From contig NZ_JAPIVP010000002.1 of NCBI RefSeq assembly GCF_026239555.1, positions 186,001 through 250,000 on the forward strand: a DNA stretch of 64,000 bases. The letters run 5' to 3'. The DNA is from Pedobacter sp. PF22-3. GTDB lineage: Bacteria > Bacteroidota > Bacteroidia > Sphingobacteriales > Sphingobacteriaceae. Below the pieces are notes generated by a model. The model was given only the letters and a program-made list of their open reading frames with translations. It ran no database searches and was not told the origin of the DNA. Numbering within the stretch: position 1 is the stretch's first letter; each line of letters starts with the position of its first letter. Below, piece by piece: positions 34,696-44,929 of this stretch. The translations under genes and the position numbers were made by a program.

Positions 34696-35733
34696 CTATG
34701 TTGTTCCCGAAATATCTAAAACAACCCTTCCCTCAATCTCTCCCATTTTCATCTGTTCAAATACTTCGTTAATGTCTTCCAGTTTTGCAGGTTTAATCTG
34801 CGCCTTCACCTTGCCATCTACAGCGAATTCGATAGCCTCCTGCATGTCTTTTCTCGTACCTACAATCGAACCCCTGATGGTAATCCTGTTCAGCACAGTA
34901 TCAAATATAGGGAGGTCGAAACTGCCCGGAGGTAATCCATTTAGCGATAAAGTGCCTTTTCTGCGCAATGCGGAAAGCCCCTGACTAAAAGCGATAGGCG
35001 ATACTGCGGTTACCAATACACCGTGCATTCCCCCGGTTTGTTTTTTAAGAAATTCCCCAGGATCCTGTTCAAGCGCATTAACTACAATGTCGGCACCCAA
35101 TTTTCTGGCCATTTCCAATTTATCGTTTGAAACATCAATCGCGGCAACCTGAAAACCCATGGCTTTTGCGTATTGAACCGCCAGATGGCCTAATCCGCCA
35201 ATGCCCGATATGGCAACCCATTCGCCTGCTTTTACTTCGGTTTCTTTTAAACCTTTGTAAACGGTAACCCCGGCACAGATAATTGGTGCCATTTCTGCAA
35301 AATTTACATACGAAGGAAAATGGGCAATATACCTGGAATCGGCAATTACATATTCTGCGAAACCGCCATCAACACTATAACCGCCATTTTGCTGCTCATA
35401 GCATAATGTTTCCCAACCTGTTAAACAAAATTCGCAACAGCCACAGGCACTATACAACCATGGAACGCCAACTACATCGCCTTCTTTAACACTTTTAACA
35501 TCATGCCCCATGGCGGCTACCAAACCAATAGCTTCATGACCAGGCACTAATGGCATTTTTGATTTTACCGGCCAATCCCCATTACAGGCGTGCAGGTCCG
35601 TATGGCATACACCACATGAAATTACTTTCACCAGGATCTCATATTGATTCAGCGGTCTGACCGGAAGTTCTTCTATGGCCAGAGGTCCTCCATATTCATG
35701 GATAACAGCGGCTTTCATTGTTTTAGGATACAT
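34696..35733 (-). CDS. adhP: Zinc-dependent alcohol dehydrogenase, AdhP type
   Basis: 345 residues, typical length. Catalytic zinc ligands in CGVCHTDLH (first Cys) and PGHEAIG (His, Glu). Structural zinc from the four-Cys lobe CGCCEFCLTGWETLC. Rossmann motif GIGGLGHLAVQYAKAMG for NAD(H). It interconverts primary alcohols and aldehydes in the cytoplasm. Gene order with a PPOX protein and a tandem Usp downstream of stress-type promoters suggests a low-oxygen or stress cluster. Identity as AdhP rests on overall pattern (MKAAVIHEYGGPL start). Confidence 0.88.
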   Translation of the reverse strand: MYPKTMKAAVIHEYGGPLAIEELPVRPLNQYEILVKVISCGVCHTDLHACNGDWPVKSKMPLVPGHEAIGLVAAMGHDVKSVKEGDVVGVPWLYSACGCCEFCLTGWETLCYEQQNGGYSVDGGFAEYVIADSRYIAHFPSYVNFAEMAPIICAGVTVYKGLKETEVKAGEWVAISGIGGLGHLAVQYAKAMGFQVAAIDVSNDKLEMARKLGADIVVNALEQDPGEFLKKQTGGMHGVLVTAVSPIAFSQGLSALRRKGTLSLNGLPPGSFDLPIFDTVLNRITIRGSIVGTRKDMQEAIEFAVDGKVKAQIKPAKLEDINEVFEQMKMGEIEGRVVLDISGTT

Positions 35734-35789
35734 GTTTTTTGTTTAGGAATAAATTGTACAATTAAGTTTTATGCCATGATCGGCTGGCT

Positions 35790-36665
35790 TTACATCGGAA
35801 TGCGATGTTCAGGCGGCAAAACCAGAAGCGGGATCTGAATATGATCAGACATGTTCAGCGTATAGCTGCCATTAAACAGGCGATAAAAAAAGCCGTGTTT
35901 CCGGTGTACCATCGCCAGCATATCGACTTGACCATTTTCTACGATCCAGTCCAGACCATCCTTAACCCGCTCACTATTTACATGCCTATGGTAGATATTT
36001 CTATAATTCACCCTATCGGCAACCCGGTTCAAAAAATCTTCCATTGTTTCTTTGTAAGCTGCCGGAGCTGATGTTGAATTACCGGTATGCATAATGAGTA
36101 TATCGGCATTAAAAGGTTTTGCAAATTCGGCAAGCGCACATAAAACAGGGATGTCACTATGGCTAAAATCGGTGGCGAAAGCAATTTTTTTAGGCTTCCT
36201 GAACTGGTAGCCTTTGGGGATCAATAAAAGCGGTATTTCACGCTCAATCATTTTTCTGGCATTACTGCCGATTAAAATTTTGGAGAACTTGCTTGCACTG
36301 TTTAATCCCATTACAACAAGGTTCATTTTACATTCGGTAAAATATTTATAAACCTCATCATCCACCTCTCCACGAACAGATCTCGCATACACCTCTGGTT
36401 TAAGGCTATAATCGTGATAGGCAGCTTCATATTTCTTTTCGACCTTATGAAGTAATTTCTGCAATGCTTTTTTAGCGTCGTCTTCTATTTGGCTGCACGC
36501 TTCATAAGGCCACACCATCGATGCTGCAACTGGAGACACTATAGGAACCTGAAAAACATTGAATAGTTCTATCCTTGCCCCAATGTTATAGGCCAGATCA
36601 GTTGCATAATTAGCTGCGTTCTCTGCTGCTGGAGAGAAATCAACAGGTACCAGGATCTTTTTCAT
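35790..36665 (-). CDS. Tandem universal stress protein (UspA family)
   Basis: 291 residues made of two Usp domains. The first (1-145) begins KKILVPVDFSPAAENAA and contains VVMGLNSASKFSKILIGSNARKM-type ATP-binding loops. The second (about 155-291) begins KIAFATDFSHSDIPVL and ends with SYTLNMSDHIQIPLLVLPP. Two-domain Usps of Bacteroidota are cytoplasmic ATP-binding stress proteins. It is 56 nt upstream of the alcohol dehydrogenase gene and probably shares its transcript. Confidence 0.9.
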   Translation of the reverse strand: MKKILVPVDFSPAAENAANYATDLAYNIGARIELFNVFQVPIVSPVAASMVWPYEACSQIEDDAKKALQKLLHKVEKKYEAAYHDYSLKPEVYARSVRGEVDDEVYKYFTECKMNLVVMGLNSASKFSKILIGSNARKMIEREIPLLLIPKGYQFRKPKKIAFATDFSHSDIPVLCALAEFAKPFNADILIMHTGNSTSAPAAYKETMEDFLNRVADRVNYRNIYHRHVNSERVKDGLDWIVENGQVDMLAMVHRKHGFFYRLFNGSYTLNMSDHIQIPLLVLPPEHRIPM

Positions 36666-37210
36666 ATTGCGCTCTGTTTATTAATCATAAAGTTTGTAAA
36701 AAACCCATGTTAAAAATGTGAGCAGCATCAGCTATTTAAATGATTTTCAACCAAATGAAGCGAATAACCATGATCCCAGAACCCGTTTTAATAAAAAAAG
36801 GACTTATGATGAAAGATATATTCGGATCGTCATTTCCTTTGCCTGATCAAAAGGGCTCCAGGTGTTTTAGATTTTATTAATTTGAACAATTAATGAGTTT
36901 AACGAAAGCACAAGTCAGGCCTTGCCAGGGCTAAACACTAAGACTTGCGCTAAGACCAGTGGTTAAAATATTTATTTGTAGCCTATATACAACATAGGGT
37001 TGACAAACTTGTCATAATAAGTAGTGCTATCAAAGTATTCCGCCAGAGTACATAACGTATTATAAAATCAATTATATGAAAAATCTATTTTAATTCTAAT
37101 CTCAATGTTTTTAACATTTCACATAGATTATTGGCAGAATAACAATTCTGGTGATCCAAGAACCCGTTTAAACGTTACAGCCACATGTACAGGCCTTCAA
37201 ACCAATTAAA
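36666..37210. other. Intergenic region, nothing recognised
   Basis: About 545 bp, AT-rich. Two loosely similar stretches (near 36774-36792 and 37147-37170, both containing agaacccgttt) hint at a decayed duplication. No ORF, hairpin or clear promoter is convincing. Confidence 0.35.
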
Positions 37211-37687
37211 ATGATAAAACATATCTTATCAACATTCGTTCTTTTTGTGATTTGGCAGGGAACATATGGCCAGGTCTCGGCACCATATCTCTCTATGAAT
37301 TTGGAAACTAAGGACAATAGCGCCAGTTGGCAGCCTATGCATAAAATGCCGGCTGGCAATTTCACTTTAGAATGGCTAAAATCTGGCGATATTCTTGTTT
37401 CATACAATAGAAATGAGGCTCCAACCAAGTACTTAAAGGAAACCAATTTTAGCTCTAAAGAGCTACAAAAACTTGATAAAAAGATTTCGGGTTTTAGCTT
37501 AAAGGGAATTTATCTGGATCCTGAACAGCCACCGGAATTCTACTATGTAATCTATTTTAATCCGAAAATGAAAAACTCTATTTTACTTGAATTACATGCC
37601 GTACTTGGCCACGTTGTCTCTGCAACTTATTATTCAGATAAAAAGATAAACCCGTTTCAGAACAGGATCTATAGCACCCTTAAATAA
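37211..37687 (+). CDS. Hypothetical secreted protein
   Basis: 158 residues with a signal peptide (MIKHILSTFVLFVIWQGTYG, cleaved near residue 20). The mature part is beta-rich (GNFTLEWLKSGDILVSY, LKGIYLDPEQPPEFYYVIYF) and has no recognised motif. It stands alone. Probably periplasmic; role unknown. Confidence 0.6.
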   Translation: MIKHILSTFVLFVIWQGTYGQVSAPYLSMNLETKDNSASWQPMHKMPAGNFTLEWLKSGDILVSYNRNEAPTKYLKETNFSSKELQKLDKKISGFSLKGIYLDPEQPPEFYYVIYFNPKMKNSILLELHAVLGHVVSATYYSDKKINPFQNRIYSTLK

Positions 37688-38053
37688 ACAAACACTCTGG
37701 CGGAGCATAATTATTGGGAATGTCACTAAAAATGTTTGTTTCCTGCTTTTGGTGATTTATTATGTATTTCAGTGAAAGTGGCTGCTCCTTAATCCGATAG
37801 TAGACCAAGCGCCTACCAATAGGCCTATTTTTAAAACCGAAGCCGGATCTCTGATTAATACGCTGAGGATTATGGAAAGCAGTGAGGATAAACTTGTACT
37901 GATAAGCGGTTTGCAAACAGGTGCTCTCGATGATCTACAATCCATTAAATATACCCTCTTTAATGAGAAATTATCCAAAAGAAGATGCCTTTAATCTCAC
38001 CATATTTACAAGATTTAACAAACCGATAAAACAATTTGCAATATCTTTATGCC
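37688..38053. other. Intergenic region, possible gene debris
   Basis: About 365 bp. A plus-strand frame after a stop near 37775 reads ... INTLRIMESSEDKLVLISGL ... to a stop near 37992, with an ATG only at 37872. It looks like a possible gene remnant but is not recognised. A minus-strand frame over the same region looks like chance. Confidence 0.3.
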
Positions 38054-38593
38054 ATGAAAATCCATATCCTTGGTGCATCCTGTGCAGGCTCTACCACTTT
38101 GGGTGAAGCTTTATCTGCAGCGTTAAATATCCCCTATTTTGATACTGATCGTTTTTTCTGGGAAAAATCTGCTGTTCCCTATACCGTAAAGCGGGAAGCC
38201 CGAGTACGGAACCGGTTGCTTAAAGATGAATTAAGAAAATCAGAAAACTATATTGTGGGCGGCTCGCTGGTAAGCTGGGGCGAGGAGTGGAAACAAATGT
38301 TCGACCTTGTGGTTTTTCTTTACCTGCCAAAGGAAATCAGGTTGGAACGCCTGGTGAAAAGGGAAATAGAACGGTATGGAAACAATATTTATGATGATCC
38401 ACAGCGCCACAACTTGTTTCTGGAGTTTATAGATTGGGCATCAAAATATGATGACCGTTCTTTCACAGGTCGGAATATTGGCATTCATGAAAATTGGCTG
38501 GCAAGTGTAAACTGTCCGGTTATCAAAATTGAAGGAGATACCACGGTAGCAGAACGGTTAAGTCGAATTATTGATGCTATTGACCGTAATTAA
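38054..38593 (+). CDS. P-loop nucleotide kinase-like protein with modified Walker A
   Basis: 179 residues from ATG at 38054 (an upstream in-frame ATG at 38036 adds six residues). It starts MKIHILGASCAGSTTLGEAL: a P-loop in which Ser replaces the usual Lys. This is a known variant in small adenylate-kinase-like proteins that begin HILGASGSGTT. FDTDRFFW follows at the position of the substrate-binding strand. Probably an AAA/kinase-fold protein of unknown substrate; the Lys-less P-loop makes the mechanism uncertain. Confidence 0.75.
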   Translation: MKIHILGASCAGSTTLGEALSAALNIPYFDTDRFFWEKSAVPYTVKREARVRNRLLKDELRKSENYIVGGSLVSWGEEWKQMFDLVVFLYLPKEIRLERLVKREIERYGNNIYDDPQRHNLFLEFIDWASKYDDRSFTGRNIGIHENWLASVNCPVIKIEGDTTVAERLSRIIDAIDRN

Positions 38594-38776
38594 AGCTTTT
38601 AATATTTGATGCAGAAATGTATCCCATCCTGCATCAGCAACCGACTAACATAATTTAATGCATAATGCCGCTCGTAAATAGATACCAAAAGACTCTTCCT
38701 CAATTTAAGCACGATAAAAAAATGATTTATTTCATCAGGTTCTTTTGGTCGGCATCATTTTTGTTACAATGGCGGT

Positions 38777-38926
38777 ATGAAAAGGAATGATGTAATCAGT
38801 GCGCTCTTAGGTATGTTGATTATGGCCATCACTTATTGGCTTTTGTTTTATAAATTCTCCTCTCCCGAAGAACATAAAAATGTAAGGATTTCTTCATCGG
38901 CACCACAGTTCAGAAACATAGAGTAA
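38777..38926 (+). CDS. Small single-TM protein
   Basis: 49 residues, MKRNDVISALLGMLIMAITY... One TM helix (about 8-28) preceded by a Lys/Arg and followed by a hydrophilic tail with many Ser. Too short for routine calling, no family recognised; the positive-inside start and clean TM favour a real small membrane protein. Confidence 0.45.
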   Translation: MKRNDVISALLGMLIMAITYWLLFYKFSSPEEHKNVRISSSAPQFRNIE

Positions 38927-39169
38927 TCATTTAAAAGCATATTAACCTTGATAAATTTTAAATTTATTTAGGATATAATTGTTTAATAGAGCAAAACTAT
39001 AGATTCTACAAATTTTATAGTCTGATTTAATAAAAATAATTATTGTCTGTTACAAGCAGCAAAAGTGTAGGCTTTTTTAAACAGGTTAAAAAATAATTAC
39101 CGGAAAATGCTTTAAGCATACTACGTTTTACGACAAAAAAGCGAACATATTTAGGTTATATAGCTGCAA

Positions 39170-41032
39170 TTATCCCAATTGCTGCAGAAATAGATTCAAA
39201 TCTTCTTCTTTGCCCAAACCTAACTTTTGTTTAATGCGGTAACGGCTCATTCGAACACTTTTGGGTTCGATACCTAAACGAACAGAAACCTCCTTATTGC
39301 TCAACCCCATCAACATATAAGAGCAATATTTTAAATCGAGCCGGGTAAGTGCATGGTTTGCTTTTTCCTGCAGGCGTTCAAAAAAAGCAGGATTGGCATC
39401 AAAAAAATCTACCTTATGTTCCTCAAATACTTTATCCATCTTTTTCTGCTGATTCACAATCCGTTTAATCTGCTCATCAAGCGAAAGGTGGCTTTCAGGA
39501 TTTACCTTTTCTGTTATCAGCTCAAGCAGTTCATTCTTTTCCTCAATCTGTAAATTACCCACCAATACTTCCTTCTCTAACCGCTCCTGACGCTCTTTAA
39601 GCAAAACCTGCTCGGTTTGAAGCTGCATAGCTTCTGCCTCTTTCAGCTGCGCCATCAATTCTATAGCTTTTTTTTCCTGATCAATCAGTTCCTGCTTCCT
39701 GATCGATGCTTTGAGCTTATAATTATAAGACATCAACAATAAAAGCAATGCGGCAATGCCCGTTAATCCCGAAATAATATAAAAAACATTCAATTTTTTA
39801 GTATACTTGGTTTGCTGCTGTAAATAGGCAATCTCCTGCTCTTTTTTTTGGGATTGATACTGTGCCTCTATCCTAACGGTGCTATTTATTTTTTCTTCAT
39901 CAAAAGCTTTTTTATAATAATTGAAATACTGCTTAAAATATTTTAAGGCTGCCTGCTGATTACCCTTTTTTTCGGCAATATTGGCAAGCCCCTGATATAT
40001 TCTGGCCTGCGTTAGCGGCATTTTGACAACCACTCCAGAAATTTTATCCAATCCTGTGAGGAGTATTTTTTCTGCTTCGTCGTAATTTCCATCTCGCAAT
40101 GCATATTCGCTCCTTAATCCATAGCAGTTAAGTAAAACCTCCAGTAAATTTGTTTTTGTCGCAATTCCCATTGCGATATCGACATATTTTTCAGCACTAT
40201 CGCGATACGATGCCGGAAAATACTGAAAATAGGTATTGGCGGTATTTAAAGCTGCTGCAGCCGTATTACTGTAGGTAAGCATACGGCCCGCCTGCTCTTT
40301 CGAGAGTCGAAGTGACTTTTTATACATAAACAAAGCCGAGTCGAGTAGATTACGTTTTAATGTATCCAGCTTAAAACGGTCGAAATAACTTTGCCCTATG
40401 GTAAAATAAGCATTATTTAACAGGTCAACCTGTTTACTTTTCAAAGCGCTTGAGTAACATAAGCGGGCATATTTCTGTTGTTTTGATGGATCATTGCCAT
40501 AACCATAAAAACTGGCCAGATAGTGATATATGGTACTCTCATAATCATCAGCATGCTGATCTTTAAAAAAATCGAGGGCTTTAAGCAGTTTGGGCACCGA
40601 CTTATCATTCTCGTCGTTCACCAGGTCTAACCAACCGCTTCTAAACCAAACAAAGCCCAATGCAATACGATTTTTTGTTTTTTGAGCATAATATTGTGCA
40701 CTATCTAAACTTGCATAAGCACTTTTAAGGTCTTTTTTCCATACGTATAAATGTACGAGAGTAGCATAGGCCATGGCTTTACTTTTTCCATCTCTTAACC
40801 CTTCTGCAACTTTCAGGGCCTCGTTAGCCTGCTGAAAGGAAAGCGGAAGGTTTTTTTCAAAATTAGCCTTTGCTAGTCTGCAGTATACATTTGCCTTTTC
40901 TTCCTTTGAAATGCTGTTCTGCGCCAGCAAGTGGTTTAACGAATCGAAATAGATCTTCTGTGCTTCGGCATTTTTAAAAAAAAGTAAAAGACAAAGTAAA
41001 ATACTGGATAATTTTTTCAGTGGTAGCTGCAT
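39170..41032 (-). CDS. TPR-repeat signalling protein with C-terminal LuxR-like HTH (copy 1)
   Basis: 620 residues from ATG at 41032; the longer frame to 41182 has a poor N terminus. Signal peptide (LSSILLCLLLFFKNAEAQ), about 380 residues of TPR-like helical repeats (periplasmic), one TM helix (KLNVFYIISGLTGIAALLLL), a coiled coil rich in Glu/Lys/Gln, then a helix-turn-helix (DLKYCSYMLMGLSNKEVSVRLG, SVRMSRYRIKQKLGLG). It is a one-protein regulator that would pass a periplasmic signal to DNA. It is divergent from a DUF4870 protein gene. The same pair recurs at 42857-45259. Confidence 0.8.
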   Translation of the reverse strand: MQLPLKKLSSILLCLLLFFKNAEAQKIYFDSLNHLLAQNSISKEEKANVYCRLAKANFEKNLPLSFQQANEALKVAEGLRDGKSKAMAYATLVHLYVWKKDLKSAYASLDSAQYYAQKTKNRIALGFVWFRSGWLDLVNDENDKSVPKLLKALDFFKDQHADDYESTIYHYLASFYGYGNDPSKQQKYARLCYSSALKSKQVDLLNNAYFTIGQSYFDRFKLDTLKRNLLDSALFMYKKSLRLSKEQAGRMLTYSNTAAAALNTANTYFQYFPASYRDSAEKYVDIAMGIATKTNLLEVLLNCYGLRSEYALRDGNYDEAEKILLTGLDKISGVVVKMPLTQARIYQGLANIAEKKGNQQAALKYFKQYFNYYKKAFDEEKINSTVRIEAQYQSQKKEQEIAYLQQQTKYTKKLNVFYIISGLTGIAALLLLLMSYNYKLKASIRKQELIDQEKKAIELMAQLKEAEAMQLQTEQVLLKERQERLEKEVLVGNLQIEEKNELLELITEKVNPESHLSLDEQIKRIVNQQKKMDKVFEEHKVDFFDANPAFFERLQEKANHALTRLDLKYCSYMLMGLSNKEVSVRLGIEPKSVRMSRYRIKQKLGLGKEEDLNLFLQQLG

Positions 41033-41230
41033 AATCAAAAATAGAAAAGAAACATTTACAGAAACAGAATTACAATAATTAATTGAAAATAACCCATTTT
41101 TAATGGCTTTTGTAGTCTCCTTGTAGACGGAATTTGATAAATCGGTAGTCGTAGTGTAGGTTCTCTTATCTTGGTGGTACATAAAGGCATAGGTAATTTT
41201 GTATGGTTCAATTTATTAAATTTTAAACCT

Positions 41231-41572
41231 ATGAAACAGAAAACAATTGCAGTAGTTGCCTACATTACGCTCATCGGATGGATTATTTCTTATCTCGAAT
41301 TTAAAAAATCGAAAGAAAAAAGTGCATTGGCCAATTACCATTTGGGGCAGTCGCTGGGTATTATCATTACCGCTATCCTTTTAAGTATCCTAAGCAGTAT
41401 AATTCTGGCCGTAATTCCTTCCTTAGGTTTTGTCTTTTACCTCATTTTACTGGTTCCTTTTATCCTGATGTTATTGGGCATCGTAACCGCCAATAATGGA
41501 TTAGAGAAGCCTGTTCCATTAATTGGAAAAGTATTTGAGAGGAAATTCAACTTCAATAGCAGAGCTATTTAA
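41231..41572 (+). CDS. DUF4870-type small membrane protein (copy 1)
   Basis: 113 residues from ATG at 41231 (MKQKTIAVVAYITLIGWI). The earlier in-frame start at 41171 adds an unlikely leader. Hydrophobic segments near 6-22, 42-64 and 66-90 and the motif NYHLGQSLG (compare YHLRQSLG in the paralogue) fit DUF4870, a Tic20-like four-helix fold. It lies divergent from the TPR regulator. Function unknown, membrane-located. Confidence 0.75.
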   Translation: MKQKTIAVVAYITLIGWIISYLEFKKSKEKSALANYHLGQSLGIIITAILLSILSSIILAVIPSLGFVFYLILLVPFILMLLGIVTANNGLEKPVPLIGKVFERKFNFNSRAI

Positions 41573-41655
41573 AAAACTGGTATAAAGTGAAATGACATAG
41601 CCTTCAATAAAATGGCAAAATCTTTGAAAGTATTTTAAACATAATTAATCTTATT

Positions 41656-42312
41656 ATGACCTCTGAGCAATACAAACAACAGTTTAAACCAGATGATAGC
41701 CCCGGATGGCAAGCAATAGATGATCAACTGGAAAAAATTTATGGCACCACCGAAGCCCGCCATTATCCACCGTTGTGCGGAATCCATTATATAGCTGGTG
41801 GAACAGACCCGATAGATGGGGCCAGTATTTATGATAGTAACCACCAAAGCTTTCATCGGCACATTGTAAGCTACGGCATGAGCGAACTTTATTACAATGA
41901 AGAAAAAGCAGGTGGAGAATTTAGCAAGTGGGGTTTTGAATTTACCTTTAGGTTAGCACCATTTAAAGACGATGAAAAAGATCCTATCTGGGCCATTCAA
42001 GTGATGAATAATTTAGCCAGATATGTATTTTCGAGCGGTAAATGGTTCGAGGAAAATCACTTCATCCCGGCTAATGGACCAATAAGGCTCGATACCGATA
42101 CCCAGATCACGGGTTTTGTTTTTGCATTGGATCCGGAACTGGGAAAAATTGAAACCCCTCATGGCGAACTTAGTTTTCTTCAGTTGGTGGGCATTACCAA
42201 TACCGAGGTAGAAGAACTGAAAAAAAATCCCTCCGTTGGAGCTGTTGAAGCACTGATCGAAAACTTAAAAAAGGATAACCCTTTACTGATTACCGACTTG
42301 AATAGAAAATAA
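41656..42312 (+). CDS. Suppressor-of-fused (SuFu) domain protein
   Basis: 218 residues. Matches to the bacterial SuFu family include SPGWQAIDDQLEKIYG near the start, then HIVSYGMSELYYNEE, SKWGFEFTFRLAP and DPIWAIQVMNNLARYVFSSG. Bacterial SuFu proteins are typical immunity proteins for polymorphic toxins and occur as orphans. It is 9 nt upstream of a lipoprotein gene. No toxin gene is adjacent. Confidence 0.85.
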   Translation: MTSEQYKQQFKPDDSPGWQAIDDQLEKIYGTTEARHYPPLCGIHYIAGGTDPIDGASIYDSNHQSFHRHIVSYGMSELYYNEEKAGGEFSKWGFEFTFRLAPFKDDEKDPIWAIQVMNNLARYVFSSGKWFEENHFIPANGPIRLDTDTQITGFVFALDPELGKIETPHGELSFLQLVGITNTEVEELKKNPSVGAVEALIENLKKDNPLLITDLNRK

Positions 42313-42321
42313 AAAACGGCT

Positions 42322-42843
42322 ATGCGAAATATTCTTTTTATACTGCTCATCTTTGATTTAACCTCTTGCCAGTCGAAAAAGGCAGCTCATTTAAATACAG
42401 TTCTTCTACAGGCGGAAAGGACTGTATTTAATATAATGGCAGGTAAAAACGGCCCAAACGAAAAGAAACTAGAATGTATTATTAATGGCGATTTTAAATG
42501 TGCCCTACAAGCGATTGACGAAAAGGAACAGGCTTTTAACAAGGTAATTACTGAGATAAACACGGTGGAAACAAACGATATAGAATACGGAAATGACTTA
42601 AAGAAAGCAGCAATCAGTTATTATGATACTGTTAAACAAGTGGAAATTTCCGAACGGCAGGAAATCGCCTTACAGCAACTAAGCCAGGATAAAACAAATA
42701 AGGTAGAGGTGCGCGATAGCGCGATGGCAAAACAACTACAATTAATGAACAAAAAATCGGAAATGCGTAAGCTCATTAATAAAAAGGAAAGCAAGTTGGC
42801 CGAAATACAAAAACAGTTTAACTCAGTCAATCACCTTAATTAA
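42322..42843 (+). CDS. Hypothetical lipoprotein
   Basis: 173 residues with a lipoprotein signal (LIFDLTSC, Cys near 16) followed by a helical, Lys/Glu-rich mature part with coiled-coil character (NKKSEMRKLINKKESKLAEI). No family recognised. It follows the SuFu gene closely and may share its transcript. It converges with the TPR regulator copy 2. Confidence 0.55.
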   Translation: MRNILFILLIFDLTSCQSKKAAHLNTVLLQAERTVFNIMAGKNGPNEKKLECIINGDFKCALQAIDEKEQAFNKVITEINTVETNDIEYGNDLKKAAISYYDTVKQVEISERQEIALQQLSQDKTNKVEVRDSAMAKQLQLMNKKSEMRKLINKKESKLAEIQKQFNSVNHLN

Positions 42844-42856
42844 TGCCTGTAGCGTC

Positions 42857-44701
42857 CTACCCCATATCCTGTAAAAACAGTTTCAGGTCTTCATCCTTAC
42901 CCAAACCCAATTTTTGCTTTATCCGGTAACGACTCATGCGTACACTTTTTGCTTCAATATGCATCAACTGAGCAATTTTTTTGGTATCCATTTTTAAATG
43001 AAGATAGGCACAGAGTTTTAAATCGAGTGGAGTAAGCTTCTGCTGCGCGCGCTGATTTAACAAAGAAAAAAACTCAGGATGCACCTGCTGAATCTGGAAT
43101 TTGGCTTCTTCGAAATCATTATCCAACAGGAGTTCTTCATTCCAGATTTTATTGATATTAAGCCGCTGGTTATCATTAAGTTGTTCCTTAAGCTGAAACA
43201 AAATTTCCTTTTTGTGCTCAAGCTGTAACTGACTGGCCATTACTTCCTTCTGCAATTGTTGCTGCTGACTTTCCAGCAAAAGTTGCTCTGCTTTTAACCT
43301 GGCCTGCTCCTCTTTTTCGAACTTCATCTGTAGTTCGGCATCTTGTTTTTCTAAATGCAATTGCTTTTCGCGTTGTAAAGAGTACCTCAACCTGAAGTGG
43401 TAAGAGCGGAACATAAATATAAGGCCCAAAATGGAGGCAATGGCAATACCAATGTAAAGGTACTTTTGTTGCCGCGCATATTTTTCGCGTTGCTTTAATA
43501 ACTTAACCTCATTGTTTCTTTTTTCAGCTTCGTACTGCACCTCTAATTTTTGAGCATTTAAAGTCCGTTTTTCATCAAAATATTTACTGTTGTATTCGGT
43601 TACTCGTTTCTGAAATCCCAATGCTTTTTCATAGTTACCCTGTTGCTCATAAAAATTAGTCAGAGCGGTTGTAACATTAATTAAAGTGTAATAGTAAGGT
43701 ACTTTTTGAGTCTTTAATATGCTATAGGCTTCTTGGAGATAGGCTTCAGCCATAACAAAATTTTTATCTCTCTTGGCATATTCGCTTAAAATCCCCAAAC
43801 TGCTCGCCCTAATTTCCTCACCGTTGATAGCCCCCTTCATTACTTCGTTGGCCATATCGGCATAGCGAATGGCACTGGCTTTTGCAGCTTGATCGGTATC
43901 TGAAAAATAACGCAAGTAATAATCTGCACTATTGATGCAGGCAATACCATAAGTTTTTCTGGCAACGTATTTAGGATATTGCTGATAAAGATTTTGGGCT
44001 TTATTTAAATAGTAAATTATACTATCGCGCAACACTTCGTTTTTAGTCCTGGCGTAATTATAATCTGCAGCAACAGATAAAGCGATATAACAATTACTTA
44101 ACAGGTTATAATCGTTGGTTTTTAACGCATTTTCGGTAGCCGCCCTGGCATATTTATTTACATTTTTAACATCATCCCAATGGGTGTTGAGCGTGTAGAG
44201 CAGGTAATATATTTTGGCGCTAAGGTAAGGGTCAGGTATTTTTTCCAACAACTTCAGTGCAAGTCCACAATATTTGGTAATCTGCTCCGAATTATCAATC
44301 GCATTATAGAATAAAGCTTGCGCATAATAAGCATAGGCCATTGCAATAGGCTTCCGTAATTGTTGGGCAATAAACATTGCACTATCACTGGCTTTTTTTG
44401 ATAGTACAAATGCTTTCGTTGTGGCATGTATGCTCGCCTGTATGGTATAGGCTTTTGTAACCTCTGTTAAATTTTTAAATTTTAAAGCTAAAGCTACGCT
44501 CTGTTGAGTCTTTAGAATTGCCGCTTTATAATCGCCATTAATTCTACTTCGCTCTGCAAGCTGGCTTAGCAATGCCGGTTTATCTTGATCTCTCAAATTA
44601 TTAAGTGCAGTAGTATCCAATAATGTTTGCGCACTTGTTATAAAATAACTGGTACAAATGCCGATTAAGAGAAATATCTTTTTAAAACCTTGATGTTTCA
44701 T
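42857..44701 (-). CDS. TPR-repeat signalling protein with C-terminal LuxR-like HTH (copy 2)
   Basis: 614 residues, same architecture as the protein at 39170-41032: signal peptide (LIGICTSYFITSAQ), TPR-like repeats, TM helix (YLYIGIAIASILGLIFMF), coiled coil and HTH (LTPLDLKLCAYLHLKMDTKK, SVRMSRYRIKQKLGLG). The last 20 residues are almost identical between copies while the sensor parts differ widely, as expected of paralogues with different signals. It is divergent from the second DUF4870 gene. Confidence 0.8.
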   Translation of the reverse strand: MKHQGFKKIFLLIGICTSYFITSAQTLLDTTALNNLRDQDKPALLSQLAERSRINGDYKAAILKTQQSVALALKFKNLTEVTKAYTIQASIHATTKAFVLSKKASDSAMFIAQQLRKPIAMAYAYYAQALFYNAIDNSEQITKYCGLALKLLEKIPDPYLSAKIYYLLYTLNTHWDDVKNVNKYARAATENALKTNDYNLLSNCYIALSVAADYNYARTKNEVLRDSIIYYLNKAQNLYQQYPKYVARKTYGIACINSADYYLRYFSDTDQAAKASAIRYADMANEVMKGAINGEEIRASSLGILSEYAKRDKNFVMAEAYLQEAYSILKTQKVPYYYTLINVTTALTNFYEQQGNYEKALGFQKRVTEYNSKYFDEKRTLNAQKLEVQYEAEKRNNEVKLLKQREKYARQQKYLYIGIAIASILGLIFMFRSYHFRLRYSLQREKQLHLEKQDAELQMKFEKEEQARLKAEQLLLESQQQQLQKEVMASQLQLEHKKEILFQLKEQLNDNQRLNINKIWNEELLLDNDFEEAKFQIQQVHPEFFSLLNQRAQQKLTPLDLKLCAYLHLKMDTKKIAQLMHIEAKSVRMSRYRIKQKLGLGKDEDLKLFLQDMG

Positions 44702-44929
44702 AGGGTAAAATTAGCATAAAGATTGATTTAGGTGATAATTGTAGACAAAATCTCAAAAACAAATACCAAGTTAAAAACCTGAAATACAGATTGTTAAATT
44801 TAGCTGTAGATGTATTGTAGACGTTTTCCAAAACGTTGTAGATACTCTGTAGGCGACAGATTCTTTTAGATGACCATAGATTACCCCAAATTTGATCTAA
44901 ATAATTTTTCAATCTAAAAAACAGAAATC

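Noticed and set aside
37680..37916. 78-codon minus-strand frame
   Set aside because: No family pattern, no start context, and a plus-strand remnant explains the same bases equally well.
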